Positions 10,433 through 23,443 of a stretch of DNA of 64,000 nucleotides are shown here, one piece after another; the first letter of the stretch is position 1; the number at the start of each line of letters is the position of its first letter. Source of the stretch: Chamaelirium japonicum (taxonomy: Eukaryota > Streptophyta > Magnoliopsida > Liliales > Melanthiaceae); assembly GCA_947650365.1 (NCBI GenBank), contig OX393555.1, forward strand, positions 85,503,995 to 85,567,994, given 5' to 3'. A program made the translations under genes and the position numbers. The notes below the pieces were generated by a model. The model made no database searches and was not told the DNA's origin. It saw nothing but the letters and a program-made list of their open reading frames with translations.

Positions 10433-12590
10433 CTCTAGTCTATTCGCCATGGGAATAAGTGTGAAGTAAGAAGGAATCTAAATTCCAAAACTCCACTTCT
10501 CAATAGTATCATCTCAATGTTATTATGATTATCATAGTAAATTCCAAAACTCTCTTTATTTTAATTAAATGATTAATTTAATTAAAAAATTATAGTAACA
10601 TTATCAGCACGAAAAGAGAAAAAGTTCTGCTCCAGTCCATTAGCCACTGGTATAGGTGTATAGTAAGAAGGAATTTAAATTACAAAACTCCATTTCTCAA
10701 TATTTATATGACACCTTTAGGGTGGGGCACATTTGATGGATCTTTCTTTCTTCTACCTCACAATAAGTTATCAGCACGAACATGTTGAGCACAGCCTACC
10801 AGTCACAAGAAAACGGAGAGAAAAACAAAGACAAAAGAGAGAGAAAAAGAGAGAAAAGAAAATAGAGAGAAAAACGAAGACAGAAGAGAGAGAAAAAGAA
10901 AGAAGAGAACAAAAAGGTAAACGAAGAGAGAAGAAGTCCTACTCCAGGCCATTGGCTACGGATATAGGTGTGAAGTAAGAAGGAATCTAAATTCTAATAC
11001 TCAACTTCTCAATATTTATACGACCTTTTAGGGTGGAGCACATTTAACGTCTCTCTCTTTCTCCTATCTCCTAATACGTTATGAGCATGAACATGTTGAG
11101 CCCAGCCGATCAGTCACAAGAAAACGGAGAGAGAAATAAAGGCAGAAGAGAAATAACAAGAAAGAAGAGAACGGAGAGATAAACGAAGACAAAAGAGAGA
11201 AGAAGTCCTGCTCTAGTCCATTAACCACGGGTCTAGGTGTGAAGTAAGAAGTAATCTAAATTCCAAAACTCCACTTCTCAATAATATAATTTACACTTTA
11301 TATTCTCTTCTATCTTTTCCCATGGATTAGGGTTTCCCATAGATTGCTTAGGCCCTAAGTATGCTTACCCTATAAATAATAAAAAATTTATGACCCTTTT
11401 AGGGTGGGGCACGTTTTACGCTCTCTTATTCTCTTATCTCACAATACGTTATCCGCACGAATATGTCGAGCCCAGCTGACCAGTCGTAAGAAAACAGAGA
11501 GAGAAACGAGGCCAGAAGTGAAGTTTTGGAATTTAGATTCTTTCTTACTTCACACCTATACCCATGGCCAAAGGATTAGAGTAGGACTTCTTCTCTCTTC
11601 TCTCTTCATTTATCTCTTTGTTCTCTTCTTTCTTCTTTCCTTTCATCTATGGAGTTTTTGAATTTAGATTCCTTCTTACTTCATACCTATACCCATGGCC
11701 AATGGACTTGAGCAGGACTTCTTCTTTATTGTCTCTTCCTTTATCTCTTTGTCCTCTTCTCTCTTCTGTCTTTGTTTCTCTCTCTATTTTTTTATGACTG
11801 GTCAGTTGGGCATGATATGTTCGTGTTCATAACGTGTTGTGAGATGGGAGAAATAGAGAGCTGGCACACGTGCCGCACCCTAAAGGGGTCGTATAAATAT
11901 TAAGAAGTGGAGTTTTGGAATTTAGATTCCTTTTTACTTCATACCTATACCCGTGGTGAATGGACTGGAGCAGGACTTCTAATCCCTTATCTCTTCGTTT
12001 ATCTCTCTGTTCTTTTCTCTTTTTCTCTCTCATCTGTCTCTATTTCTCTCTTCATTTTCTTGTGACTAGTTGGTTGGGCTCGACATGTTCATACTGATAA
12101 TATGTTGTGATAAGAGAGAAGAGAAACTAAATAAAATAATATAAATATCTCTAGTTTTAATAATTAAATAAAAGTCTGTTCTTATCTTCTTTCTCTTTTG
12201 TGGAGTTTTGGAATTTAGATTTTTTATTACTTCACACTTATACTGTGGCCAATGAATTGGAGCAAGACTTCTTCTATCTTCTCTTTCTGTTTATCTTTAC
12301 GTTCTCTTCTCTATTCTTCTTTCTCTTCTCTCTTCTTCTCTCTCATCTGTAGAGTTTTGGAATTTAGATTCCTTCTAACTCCACACCTATACCCGTGGCC
12401 AATGAACTAGAGCAGGACTTCTTCTCCCCTTCTCTCTTTGTTTATCTCTCTATTCTGTTCTCTCTTCTACCTAAATAATTTAATTAAATAATATAATTAT
12501 TTAATTAAAAGGGAAACGAAGACAAAAGAGAGAAGAGAATAAAGAGATAAACGAAGAGAGAAGATAGTAGAAGTCTTACTCCAGTCTATT
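10433..12590. repeat. Composite TRIM-like modules (unit 2 continued)
   Basis: PBS cores read plus near 10757, 11068 and 11438 and minus near 11795 and 12061, the order and spacing of unit 1 from 2988 to 4263. The landmark segments TAATATAAATATCTCTAG (near 12140) and CTACCTAAATAATTTAATT (near 12467) correspond to those near 4340 and 4687. Collinearity is lost near 12.6 kb, before the next 226-bp LTR would be expected. Confidence 0.7.
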
Positions 12591-14464
12591 CGCCACTAGT
12601 ATATGTGTACAGTAAGAAGGAATCTAAGTTCAAAAACTCTACTTCTCAATATTTATATGACCTCTTTACGGTGCGACATGTGTGATGGTACCCACTTTCT
12701 CCCATCTCACAATACGTTATCAACACGAACATGTCATGCCCAGGCGGGACAAGAAAACGGAGATAGAAACGATGACAGAAGAGAGAGAAGAAGAGAGAAG
12801 AGGACAGAGAGATAAACGAAGAGAAAAGAGAGAAGAAGCCCTGATGCAGTCCATTGGCCACGGGTATATATGTGAAGTAAGAAAGAATCTACATTCTAAA
12901 ACTCTACTTCTCAATAATATAATTAATCTCTCCATTCTCTTCTCTCTTCTCGCATGGATTAGAGTTTCCTATAGATTGCTTAGGCCCTAAGTAAGCTTAC
13001 CCTATAAATAATATACGCCTCTTTAGGGTGGGGTATGTTTGATGACTCTCTCTTTCTCCCATTTCATAACACGTTATCTGCACGAACATGTCAAGCCCAA
13101 CCGACCAGTCGTAAGAAAACGGAGAGAAAAACGAAGACAGAAGTGGAGTTTTGAAATATAGATTCCTTCTTACTTCACACCTATACCCATGGTCAATGGA
13201 ATAGAGCCGGACATCTTATCTCTTCTCTCTTTATTTATCTCTCTGTTCTCTTCTCTCTTCTTCTGTCTCTTCTGTCTTCGTTTCTCTCTTCGTTTTCTTG
13301 CGACTGGTTGGCTGGGCTCAATATATTCGTGCTGATAACGTGTTGTGAGATGGGAGAAAGAGAGAACCGTCAAACGTGCCCCACCCTAAAGGGGTCATAT
13401 ATTATTTATAGAGTAGCTTAGTTAGTGCCTAATCGATCTATGTCAAACCCTAATCTATGGGAAAAGAGAGAAGAAAATGGAGAAATTTAATTATATTATT
13501 GAGAAGTGAAGTTTTGGAATTTAGATTTCTTCTTACGTCACACCTATACCCGTGGCCAATGGACTGGAGCAGGGCTTCTTCTTTTTTCTCTCTTCATTTA
13601 TCTCTTTATTCTCTTCTCTCTTCTTCTCTCTGTTCTGTCTTCATTTCTCTCTCTGTTTTTTTTTGACTTGTCGGCTGGGCTCGATATGTTCGTGCTGATA
13701 ATGTATTATGAAATGGGAGAAATAGAGAGTCGTGAAATATTCCCTAGCCTAATAGGGTCGTATATTCTTTAAAGGGTAAGCTTACTTTGGGCCTAATCAA
13801 TCTATGAGAAACCCTAATCCATAGTAGAAGAGAGAAGAGAATGGAGAGATTTAATTATATTATTGAGAAGTGGAGTTTTGAAATTTAGATTCCTTTTTAC
13901 TTTATACCTATACCTGTGGCTAATGGACTGGAGCAGGACTTCTTGTCTCTTCGTTTATCTCTTATTTCTTTTCTCTCTTCTCTCTTCTCTCAATATGTTA
14001 TAGCACGAACATGTCGAGCCCAACTGACCAGTCAAAAGAAAATAGAGCAAGAAACGAACACAGAAGAGAGAGAAGAAGAGAGAAGAGAAAGAAGAAATAA
14101 ATAAAGAGAGAAGAAGAGAAATAAAATATTTTTCATGCTCATAAATTTATATAAATTATTTAATAATTTTGCAATATTTTATAATTAATTATTTAAATAA
14201 TAACGTTGAGATGATACTATTTAAATATTTAAAGAAATAATATACTTTATAATATTAAAAAAATATTAATTAAAATAAATAAAATTAATAAGCATTCTTC
14301 CATCTCATAACACGTTATCAGCACGAATATGTCGAGCCCAGCCAATCAGTCATAAGAAAACGGAGAGAGAAACGAAGACAGAAGAAAGAGTAGAAGAGAG
14401 AAGAGAATGGAGAGATAAACAAAGAGAGAAGAAGTCCTATTCTAGTCCATTTGCCAGGGGTTTA
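12591..14464. repeat. Composite TRIM-like modules, mixed orientation
   Basis: PBS cores read plus near 12705 (damaged after GTCATGCCC), 13061, 13987 and 14301, and minus near 13301 and 13663. The stretch ~13650-14460, including the AT spacer at 14125-14285, is collinear with ~20050-20860. Only composition-driven short frames occur. Confidence 0.7.
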
Positions 14465-14720
14465 TGTTGGAATTAGATCCGCTTATCAGAGTCGCAGCGA
14501 AATCAAAAGATAGATCCAAAGATCATACGGTGTATGTTTTATTACAATTAATTCTACAAAATAATCTACATGCAAATCTATGATCTTAGCATATATGCGG
14601 ACACCCTAGAGGCATACTACAATCTATGGAAGACATGCATGCATCTAGTTAGGTGTTTAGAATCATCATACCTTTTGGATCTATGATCCGGAGAGAACGG
14701 AACGATGATGAACCGCACAT
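14465..14720 (-). mobile_element. Fragment of the 3' end of a second LTR family (minus strand)
   Basis: On plus it starts TGTTGGAATTAGATCC, the reverse complement of an LTR end ATTCCAACA, the same 9-bp terminus as the solo LTR at 8062-10427. The body differs (GTCGCAGCGAAATC is conserved near many such ends), so it is a different family. The other end stops abruptly at 14720 where the host repeat resumes, and there is no target duplication, so this is a truncated piece. Family assignment (copia-like) is from terminus style only. Confidence 0.55.
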
Positions 14721-14994
14721 GAACGAGAGAGAAATAAAGACAGAACAGAAAAGAAGAGAGAAGAGAATAAAAAGATAAACGAAGAGAGAAGAAGTCCTAC
14801 TCCAATCCATTGGCCACAGGTATAAGTGTCAAGTAAGAAAGAATCTAAATTTCAAAACTCCACAGAAGAAAGAGAAGAAGAGAGAAGAGAACAGAGAGAT
14901 AAATGAAGAGAGAAGAAGTCATGCTCCAGTCCATTGGCCACGGGTATAGGTGTGAAGTAGAAAGGAATCTAAATTTCAAAACTCCACTTCTCAA
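14721..14994 (+). repeat. TRIM-like repeat, purine tract modules
   Basis: Two purine-rich stretches, each followed by a version of the conserved GAAGTCCTGCTCCAGTCCAT block and AATCTAAATTTCAAAACTCC. There is no LTR or PBS core, which the fragment at 14465 appears to have replaced. Confidence 0.7.
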
Positions 14995-15432
14995 TAGTAT
15001 CATCTCAACGTTATTATAATTATCATAGTAATATTACTATAATTTTTTTAATTAAATTAATTATTTATTAAATTATGAAATAATTTAATAATTTAAATAA
15101 TATAATAATTAAGATTTTAGTAAAATAATTAATTTATTTAATTATTTAATTATCTATTTATTTAATTAAATTTATTATTTTATTTATTTATTATTATTAT
15201 ATTGTAAAATAATTAAATTAGGTAACTATTAAATTATTTCAATTATTAAATAAAAAAAAAATTATTTAATTCTATAATTACTTTATTAATTTATTTTATT
15301 AGAAATTTCTAAAAATATTATTTTATTATGAAATAATTAAATAATTAGTCAATTATTTAAATATTTAAAAACTTATTTAGTATATAAATATATTAAATAG
15401 ATTATTTAATTAATCAAATAAATAATTTAATT
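14995..15432 (+). repeat. AT-rich internal region, plus orientation, truncated
   Basis: Starts at AATAGTATCATCTCAACG and runs through A/T-only sequence in the reverse sense of 332-1250. It is cut off at ~15432 by unrelated sequence. Its first ~370 bp correspond to 33690-34020, which is also cut off by foreign DNA. Confidence 0.7.
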
Positions 15433-15763
15433 GTGTTTTTCAGGGAATGAATCCGTTTTTTGGCGAAGCTATCTGAAGGGCATCATGATAGAGTGCTGAA
15501 TATTTTCATGGCGAGTCGATGGAGCATGCACAGGCTGTTTGGAGGTTTTTCTGAAGATCAATGGGAAAAAAAATATTTACGATGATTCAGTAAAGGAAAG
15601 GCTTCATCGAGCCGGCGCAATGCATGATTCAAACATAGAGGAGGATTACACATATGCAAATGGAATGATGTAGGTTGGCGAGATCAGATGGCTCGGATGG
15701 TGGAACCCGAATGACCGACCACCTTTATTTTCCCTATTTAACTCTCTTTTTCCATCATAGCCG
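15433..15763 (+). other. Unassigned sequence; possible captured terminal-exon remnant
   Basis: Base composition changes sharply from A/T-only to mixed. TGTGTTTTTCAG at ~15433-15444 resembles a 3' splice site, and the frame after it (GGG AAT GAA...) stays open except for one TGA near 15499 until a TAG near 15670, encoding a hydrophilic ~75-residue peptide ending ...EEDYTYANGMM. I do not recognise it as any family. It could be a captured host exon, the 3' internal end of the element whose LTR follows at 15764, or chance. The remaining ~100 bp show nothing identifiable. Confidence 0.3.
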
Positions 15764-15959
15764 TGTAATACCCCGGCCCTATTTTTGTCAATCATGATTC
15801 TAACCGAGCCATCCCTTGCATCCGAATTAATCCCAATCGCACAAACTCCTTATATCCCTATTCTATTTCTTTCCTTCATATTCATTTAATCAAAGCTACC
15901 CGATGGCCTAGATAACCATCCAAAGCCAATCCCAGCCGACCACTCCAACCGACCAGCTC

Positions 15960-16345
15960 GAATCACAGCCGTCTGTGCACTGAGAACCCATGCATGGGAT
16001 CGAATCACCCACGTCCTTACTCTTTCCCATCCGGACTTAATCGCAGCCGTCCGTTACTCCATGCACAGTTTTTTCTCGTCATTTATTTCCACTTTAATCG
16101 CAGTCGTCCGTGTCATTTATTTCCACTTTAATCGCAATCGTCCGTGTGCTCCACCCCTCACATGCAGCTATCCCTTTTCCATGCATAGCTCTTTCTCTCC
16201 CTCTCTTCCCACTTAAATCACAGCCATCCGCACCCATGCAGCAGTCCGCCCACCTCTTCCTCCTGTTTCTTTCTATCTAAACCGACCCATCAGCCCTGAA
16301 ATCACGGCCATCCGCACTCCCATATAGCCATCCGATACACGCGCT
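15960..16345 (+). repeat. Dispersed ATCACAGCCGTCCG-type words in putative U3
   Basis: At least seven variants of AATCRCAGCCGTCCGT occur at irregular spacing, with a short direct duplication of CATTTATTTCCACTTTAATCG near 16079-16130. Such repeated words in a U3 are often enhancer-like; that role is inference. Confidence 0.55.
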
Positions 16346-16823
16346 CTCTCTCTCCCGCCTCTATTTTCTCTCTCTAAAACCCGAACGCCCAGCGTCTCTC
16401 ATTCTCCTATTTCTGTCTCTCTCTAAACCGACCCCGCTGCCCTTCTCCCCCGAGATCACAGCTATGCGCACTTCTCTCCTCTCGGATTCTCTCCTCCTTG
16501 AATCTCTCTCTCTTCCAACTTTCTCTCCCCACAAACCGAACGCCCAGCCCTCCGTGTCTCTCTCCTCGCGATCGTCCCGAACTCCCATCCGAACTTTTCT
16601 CTCTTCTCCCGATCGTTTCTCTCTCTACGTTACAATATCCGAGACCTAAGCCTAGTTTTTCTCTCTCATCCCGTCTCCGACACGATCTCTGGGGAGCCTA
16701 TCTCTTTATCCCGTCGGTGTTTTTCTCTTAAGCCAAAACCCTCTCTCTCTCTCTCTTTCTTATTTGGAACTAGATCACAGCCGTTTGATTTATTTCTCTT
16801 TCTAAAGCCGGACCCCCTCTTCT

Positions 16824-16832
16824 CTATATAGG
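16824..16832 (+). promoter_or_regulatory. TATA box of the LTR-like insertion
   Basis: CTATATAGG follows a CT-rich stretch and precedes leader-like sequence. Its position about 1.06 kb into the LTR-like segment fits a U3/R boundary. Confidence 0.5.
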
Positions 16833-16858
16833 GGCCATCTTCCACTTAGTAGGGGAGG

Positions 16859-17042
16859 GAGCCTGAACATTCATCATCACCTCCGAATCCGAATCCGGAA
16901 CTTCACCATCTTCCACCACCACCCGGACCATAGCCATCTCCCATCATCAAGAGCCTGAACCTTCATCATCACCTCCGAATCCGAATCCGAAACTTCACCA
17001 TCTTCCACCACCACCCAGACCATAGCCATCTCCCATCATCAA
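16859..17042 (+). repeat. Two-copy 92-bp tandem repeat
   Basis: Units start at 16859 and 16951 (GAGCCTGAAC) and differ by only a few bases; a third, divergent unit starts at 17043 (GAGCCCGAAC) and departs after ~12 bp. Located just downstream of the TATA box, so probably in the transcribed leader. Confidence 0.85.
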
Positions 17043-20000
17043 GAGCCCGAACTTCATCCACCATCACCACTCGGCACCTTCATTCGACTAAAATCCCTTG
17101 TTTGAGGGATTACTATCGTCCTCCACCCGGCATCGTCATCAACGCACCCGGACCATCATCTCCGAGCCATGCTTCACCCTTGCCGAAGTCACACCGTCAT
17201 CATCGTCGTACGTCGTCATCATCGCTGGAAGCCATCATCCACGCTCGCCACCCTACGTATTTTTTCATTAATGGAGTTTGCTTGCACTTATGCCTTTATG
17301 TTAAATTCTATAAACATGTGCGGCTAAACCCCTAGCTAAGGCTATGGGGGATGCCTAGTAGGATGCTATGTTTTTTATTTGATCAATGATACTTAAGGCT
17401 TAATTTTCGTATGATTGAATCTTATATGGATGACACTGTCTGATGATGTATGTTATTTTACTTGCACATTCGTCTGACTCCGTATTGACTCTGGGCATAC
17501 GGACTGCTTATGAATCCCTGTGGTAAGATAGCACTAGCGTAACGAGTCCCTCGTTATATGACTTTCAATCTATTTTAGTATGTTGGATGCTTATCACTAG
17601 AAATCGATGTATGTGTATAAGTCCTTTTGATTGCACATCGACTCCGGGCATGTGTAATGCTTAAAGACCTCTGTAGTATGCATCCAAACTTAATCTTCAT
17701 GCTATCCTCGTACAAACTATTGATCAAAAGAATACATGAAATACTACTAGGTTGAACCCGGATGCCTTAACATCCTCTCCATCAGAATCTCCTTTAATTA
17801 ATTGTAATATTTAGTTCTATTTAATTTAGTAACGTAGTTTCATCATTCGTGCTCCACTCTCAGTGGAAAACCCTGATTTGCACTCACGTTCACGCACTGT
17901 CATCATATTAGTTCCCATTAGTCCTTCAGTCCCTGTGGAATCGACCTCGGACTCACCGAGATTACTACTTCGCTACACACCCTATACTTGGGTTTAAATT
18001 GCACTTTTTAGTCCCTTAATTAGGACTACTTAAAGTTATAGCATCCATAGAAGAGTGAGAAGAAGAAAGAAGAGAATGAAGAAGAGAGGGAAGAATCAAG
18101 ATAAGAACATATAGATAAACAAAGAGTGAAGAGAGAAGAATTCCTGCTCTAGTCTATTGGCCATGGGTATAGGTGTGAATTAATAAGGAATCTAAATTCC
18201 AAAACTTCACAGAATAAAGAAAAGATAAGGACATACTTCTATTTAATTATTAAAACTAAAGAGATTTATATTATTTTATTTAGGTTCTCTTCTTTCTTCC
18301 CACAACACGTTACCAGCCGAACATATCGAGCCCAACTAACTAGTCACAAGAAAACAGAGAGAGAAACGAAAACAAAAGAGAGAAAAAGAAAGAAGAGAAT
18401 GAAGAGATAAACGAAGAGAGAAGAAGTCTGGCTCCAATCTATTGTCCACGGGTATATATGTGAAGTAAGAAGTAATTTAAATTCCAAAACTCCACTTCTC
18501 AATATTTATACGACCTCTTTAGGGTGGGGTACGTGTGATGGCTCTCTCTTTCTCCCATCTCACAACACGTTATCAGCACGAACATGTCGAGCCCAGCCGA
18601 CCAGTTATAAGAAAATAGATAGAGAAACGAAGACAGAAGAGAGAGAAGAAGATAGAAGATAATAAAGAGATAAGCAAAAAAAGAAAAGAGAAGAAGTCCT
18701 ACTCTAGTCCATTGGCCACAGGTTTAGGTGTGAAGGAAGAAAGAATCTAAATTCAAAACTCAACAGAAGATAGAGAAGAAGAAAGAAGAGAACAGAGAGA
18801 TAAATAAAGAGAGAAGAGAGAAGAAGTCCTATTCAGTTCATTGGCCATGGATATAGATGTGAAGTAAAAAGGAATATAAATTTCAAAACTTTACTTATGT
18901 CTTCGTTTGTCTCTCTGTTTTCTTACGACTGGTCAGCTGAGCTCGACATGTTCGTGCAAATAATGTGTTGTGAGATTGGAGAAAGAGAGAGCCATCAAAC
19001 GTGACCAACCCTAAAGGAGTCGTATATTATTTATTATTTATAGAGTAAGCTTACTTAGGGTCTAAGCAGTCTATGGGAATCCCTAATCTATGGGAGAAGA
19101 GAGAAGAGAATAGAGAGATTTAATTATATTATTGAGAAATAGAGTTTTGGAATTTAGATTACTTCTTACTTCACACCTAGACCCGTGGCCAATGGACTGG
19201 AGTAGGACTTCTTCTCTCTTCTCTCTTTGTTTATCTCTCTGTTCTTTTCTCTCTTGTTCTCTTTCTTCTAATTTCATTTCTCTCTCCGTTTTCTTGTGAT
19301 TGATCAATTGGGCTCGACATGTTCACACTGATAACGTGTTGTGAGATAGGAGAAAGAGAGAGCCGTCAAATATGCACCACCCTAAAGGGGTCGTATAAAT
19401 ATTGAGAAGTTGAGTTTTGGAATTTAGATTCCTTCTAAGTACTCCACACCTATACTCGTAGCTAATCGACTGGAGCAGGACTTCTTCTCTCTTTGTTTAT
19501 CTCATCGTTTATCTCTTTATTCTCTTCTCTCTTCTGTCTTCGTTTCTCTCTTTATTTTCTCTTCTCTTTTCTTCTCTCTCTTCTATCTTTATTTCTTTCA
19601 CTTGACTGGTAGGCTGGGCATGACATGTTCGTACTGATAACGTATTGTGAGATAGAAGAAACAGAGAGTCGTCAAACGTGCTCTACCCTAAAAGGGTCAT
19701 ATAAATATTGAGAAGTGGAGCTTTGTAATTTAGATTCCTTCTTACTTCACACCTATACCCATGGCCAATGGACTGGAGCAGGACTTCTTCTTTTTTCATG
19801 CTGATAATGTTACTATAATTTTTTTAATTAAATTAATCATTTAATTAAAATGAAGAGAGTTTTGGAATTTACTATGATAATCATAATAACATTGAGATGA
19901 TACTATTGAGAAGTGAAGTTTTAGAATTTAGATTCCTTCTTACTTTACACTTATTCCCATGGCGAATGGACTGGAGCAGGACTTCTTTTAATTTCTCTCT

Positions 20001-22728
20001 TTTTTTATCTCTCTGTTCTCTTCTCTTTTCTTCTTTCTCTTCTATCTTCGTTTCTCTCTTCATTTTCTTGCGATTGGTCGGCTGGGCACGACATGTTTGT
20101 GCTGATAATGAATTATGAGATGGGAGAAGGAGAGAACCATTAAACATGCCCCACCCTAAAGGGGTCGTATATTATTTATAGGGTAAGCTTACTTAGGGCC
20201 TAAGGAATCTATGGGAAATCCTAAACCATAGGAGAAGAGAGAAGAGAAACGGAGATATTTAATTATATTATTGAGAAGTAGAGTTTTGAAATTTTTATTC
20301 CTTCTTACTTCACTCCTATACCCTTGGTGATTGGACTGGAGTAAGATTTATTCTCTCTTTTCTATTTATTTATCTCTTCATTTTCTTCTCTCTTCTCACA
20401 ACACGTTATCAGCACGAACATATCGAGCCCAGCCGACCAGTCCTAAGAAAACGATGCGAGAAACGAAGACAAAAGAGAGAGAAGAGAACAGAGAGATAAA
20501 TGAAGAGAGAAGAAGAGAAATAAAATATTTTTCATTCTCATAAATTTATATAAATTATGTAATAAATATGAAATATTATATAATTAAATATTTAAATATT
20601 AACATTGAGATAATACTATTTAAATATTTAAAAAATGATATACTTTATAATATTTAAAAAAATATTAATTGATATAAATAAAATAAATATGCCATCTCCC
20701 ATCTCACAACACATTATCAGCACGAAAATGTCGAGCCCAATGGACAAGTCATAAAAAAAGGAGAGAGAAACGAAGATAGAAGAGAGAGAAGGAGAGAGAA
20801 GAGAACGGAGAGATAAACGAAGAGATAAGATAGAAGAAGTCTTGCTCCAGTCCATTCACCATGGGTATAGGTGTGAAATAAGATGGAATCAAAATTCCAA
20901 AACTCCACTTCTCAATGAATTTTTTGCTATAAAAATAATTTATAATTTTCTTTAAAAAAGTTTAAAACAATACAACTATTATAAGATCGTTCGATCGGAT
21001 GGCAATGGACTAGAGCAGGACTTCTTCTATCTTCTATCTTCATTTATATCTCTGTTCTCTTATCTCTTTTGTCCTCGTTTCTCTCTCTATTTTCTTGTGA
21101 TTGGTCGATTGGGTTCGATATATTCGTCCTGATAACGTGTTGTAAGATGGGAGAAAGAGAGAGTCATCAAACATGCCCCATCTAAAGGGGTCTTATATTA
21201 TTTATAGGGTAAGCTTACTTAGGGCCTAAGTAATCTATGGGAAACCCTAATCCATAGGAGAAGAAAGAAGAGAATGAAGAGATTTAATTATATTATTAAG
21301 AAGTAGAGTTTTAGAATTTAGATTCCTTCTTACTTCACAACTATAACCGTAGCTAATAGACTGGAGCAAGACTTCTTCTCTCTTTTTTTTGTTTATCTCT
21401 CTGTTCTATTCTCTCTTCTTTTCTCTCTTTTGTCTTCGTTTCTCTCTCCATTTTCTTATGACTGGTCGGCTGCGCTCGACATGTTCGTACTGATAAAGTA
21501 TTATGAGATGGGAGAAAGAGATAGTCGTCAAATAGGCCCCACCCTAAATGGGTCGTATAAATATTAAAAAGTGGAATTTTAGAATTTAGATTCTTTCTTA
21601 CTTTGTACCTATACCCGTGGCCAATGGACTGGAGCAGGACTTCTTCTCTCTTCTCTCTTCATTTATCTCTCCGTTCTCTTCTCTTTTCTTCTCTCTCTTT
21701 TGTGGAGTTTTGGAATTTATATTCCTTCTTACTTTACACCTATACCCATGTGAGAAGAGACTATTTAAATAATTAATTCTTAGTTCTCTTCTCTCTCTCT
21801 TCTGTCTTTGTTTCTCTCTCTGTTTTCTTATGACTGGTCGGTAGGGCTAGACATGTTCGTGCTGATAATATTTTGTGAGATGGGAGAAAAAGAGAGCCAC
21901 CAAACGTGCTCTACCCTAAAGGGGTCGTATTTTATTTATAGGGTAAGCGTACTTAGGGCCTAAGTAATCTTTGATAAACCCTAATCCATAGAAGAAAAGA
22001 GAAGAGAACGGAGATCTTTAATTATTTTATTAAGAAGTGGAGTTTTGGAATTTAGATTCCTTCTTACTACACACCTATACCCATGGCGAATAGACTGGAG
22101 CAGGACTTCTTCACTCTTATCTATTCGTTTATCTCTCTGTTTTCTTCTCTCTTCTTCTCTCTCTTCTGTCTTCGTTTCTCTCTCTGTTTTTGTATGACTA
22201 GTCGGTTGGGCTCGATATATTCGTGCTGATAATGTGTTGTGAGATAGAAGAAAGGGAGATCCATCAAACATGCCCCACCCTAATTAGATTTCTTCTTACT
22301 TCACACCTATACCCGTAGCCGATAGGTTGGTGTAGGACTTCTTTTATCTTTTCTCTTCGTTTATCTCCCTGTTCTCTTCTCTCTTCTTTTCTCTCTTCTG
22401 TCTTTCTTTCTCTCTCTATTTTCTTATGATTGGTCGGCTAGGATCGACATGTTCGTGTTGATAATGTATTATGTGATAGAGAAAAAAAGAGCCATCAAAC
22501 GTGCCCTACCCTAAAGGGGTCATATAAAGATTGAGAAGTGGAGTTTTGAAATTTAGATTCTTTCTTACTTTATACTTATACCCGTGGTGAATGGACTGGA
22601 GCATGACTACTTCTCTCTTTATTTATCTCCTCGTTTTCTTCTTTTTTCTTCTCTATCTTCTGTCTTCGTTTCTCTATCCATTTTCTTGTGACTGGTCGGC
22701 TGGGCTCGACATGGTCATGCTGATAACG

Positions 22729-22896
22729 TGTTGTGAGACGGGAGAAAGAGAGAGCCATCAAATGTGCTCCACCCTAAAGGAGTCATATATTATTTATAGG
22801 ATAAGCTTACTCAGGGCCTAAACAATCTAAAAAAAACCCTAATCCATGGGAGAGATCCGACGATGGATAACTATCCGATCGAACGATCTTATAACA
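22729..22896 (-). repeat. 168-bp LTR of TRIM-like element
   Basis: On plus runs TGTTGTGAGACGG to CTTATAACA. One TATA box (minus), one telo-box, PBS core immediately to the left. Same length as the copies at 30772, 31487 and 45164; the last is its mirror partner in the inverted arm. Confidence 0.78.
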
Positions 22897-23350
22897 ATTG
22901 TAATATTTTAAATTTTTTAAAGAAAAATATAAATTATTTTTAAAGCAAAAAATTCGGGTGTGCCTCATCTTTCTTTTTGACTTCCTATTATTTAATTAAT
23001 TTAATTAATTTAATAAATTAAATAATTAAATAATTAAATAAATATTTAATTATCTATATAACTACATATTTAAATTATTTAAATAATTTATTTATTATTT
23101 AAATTATAAAATAAATAAATATTAATTTGATTATTTAAAAAAAATTAAGTTATTTAAAAAAATATTTTATTATTATATATTCAAAAAATTAATTAATTAT
23201 TTAAATAATATGAAAATAGTTATTGAATTATTATTTTATTTTATTACTTAATTAAATAATTAATTTTTTTATTTATTTCAATTAATATTTCATAATTTAA
23301 TAAAAAAATTAATTATTTAATTACATAACAATTTTATTAAAATTATTATT
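22897..23350 (-). repeat. AT-rich internal region, shortened copy
   Basis: Matches the first ~450 bp of the long AT-rich internal region, then jumps directly to a pyrimidine tract (CTATATCTTCTTCTCTC). The same deletion junction appears at 44780 (inverted) and near 62460. Confidence 0.7.
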
Positions 23351-23443
23351 TTTTTAACTATATCTTCTTCTCTCTCTTTTGTCTTCGTTTTTCTCTCTTC
23401 TTTTGACTGGTCGGTTAGGCTCGACATGTTCGCGCTGATAATG

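Larger units (their letters stand above)
15764..18043 (+). mobile_element. LTR-like insertion, probably Ty3/gypsy, 2.28 kb
   Basis: Starts TGTAATACCCCG, a start common in plant gypsy LTRs, and ends TTATAGCA where the host repeat resumes (TCCATAGAAGAG). It has a U3-like part with a recurring ATCACAGCCGTCCG word, a CTATATAGG box near 16824, a leader-like part with a 92-bp tandem duplication, and a tail containing CCCTGTGGAATCGACCTC, a phrase I associate with Athila/Tat LTR tails. No convincing target duplication is seen, and the host repeat on the two sides is not contiguous, so a deletion or rearrangement accompanied it. Short frames at 16361-16731 and 17102-17335 show no domain and are probably not proteins. 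Confidence 0.5.

Noticed and set aside
16361..17335. Frames of 61-77 residues in the LTR-like insertion
   Set aside because: Driven by CT-rich and CCACCATCATC-type low-complexity sequence around a TATA box; no family resemblance.
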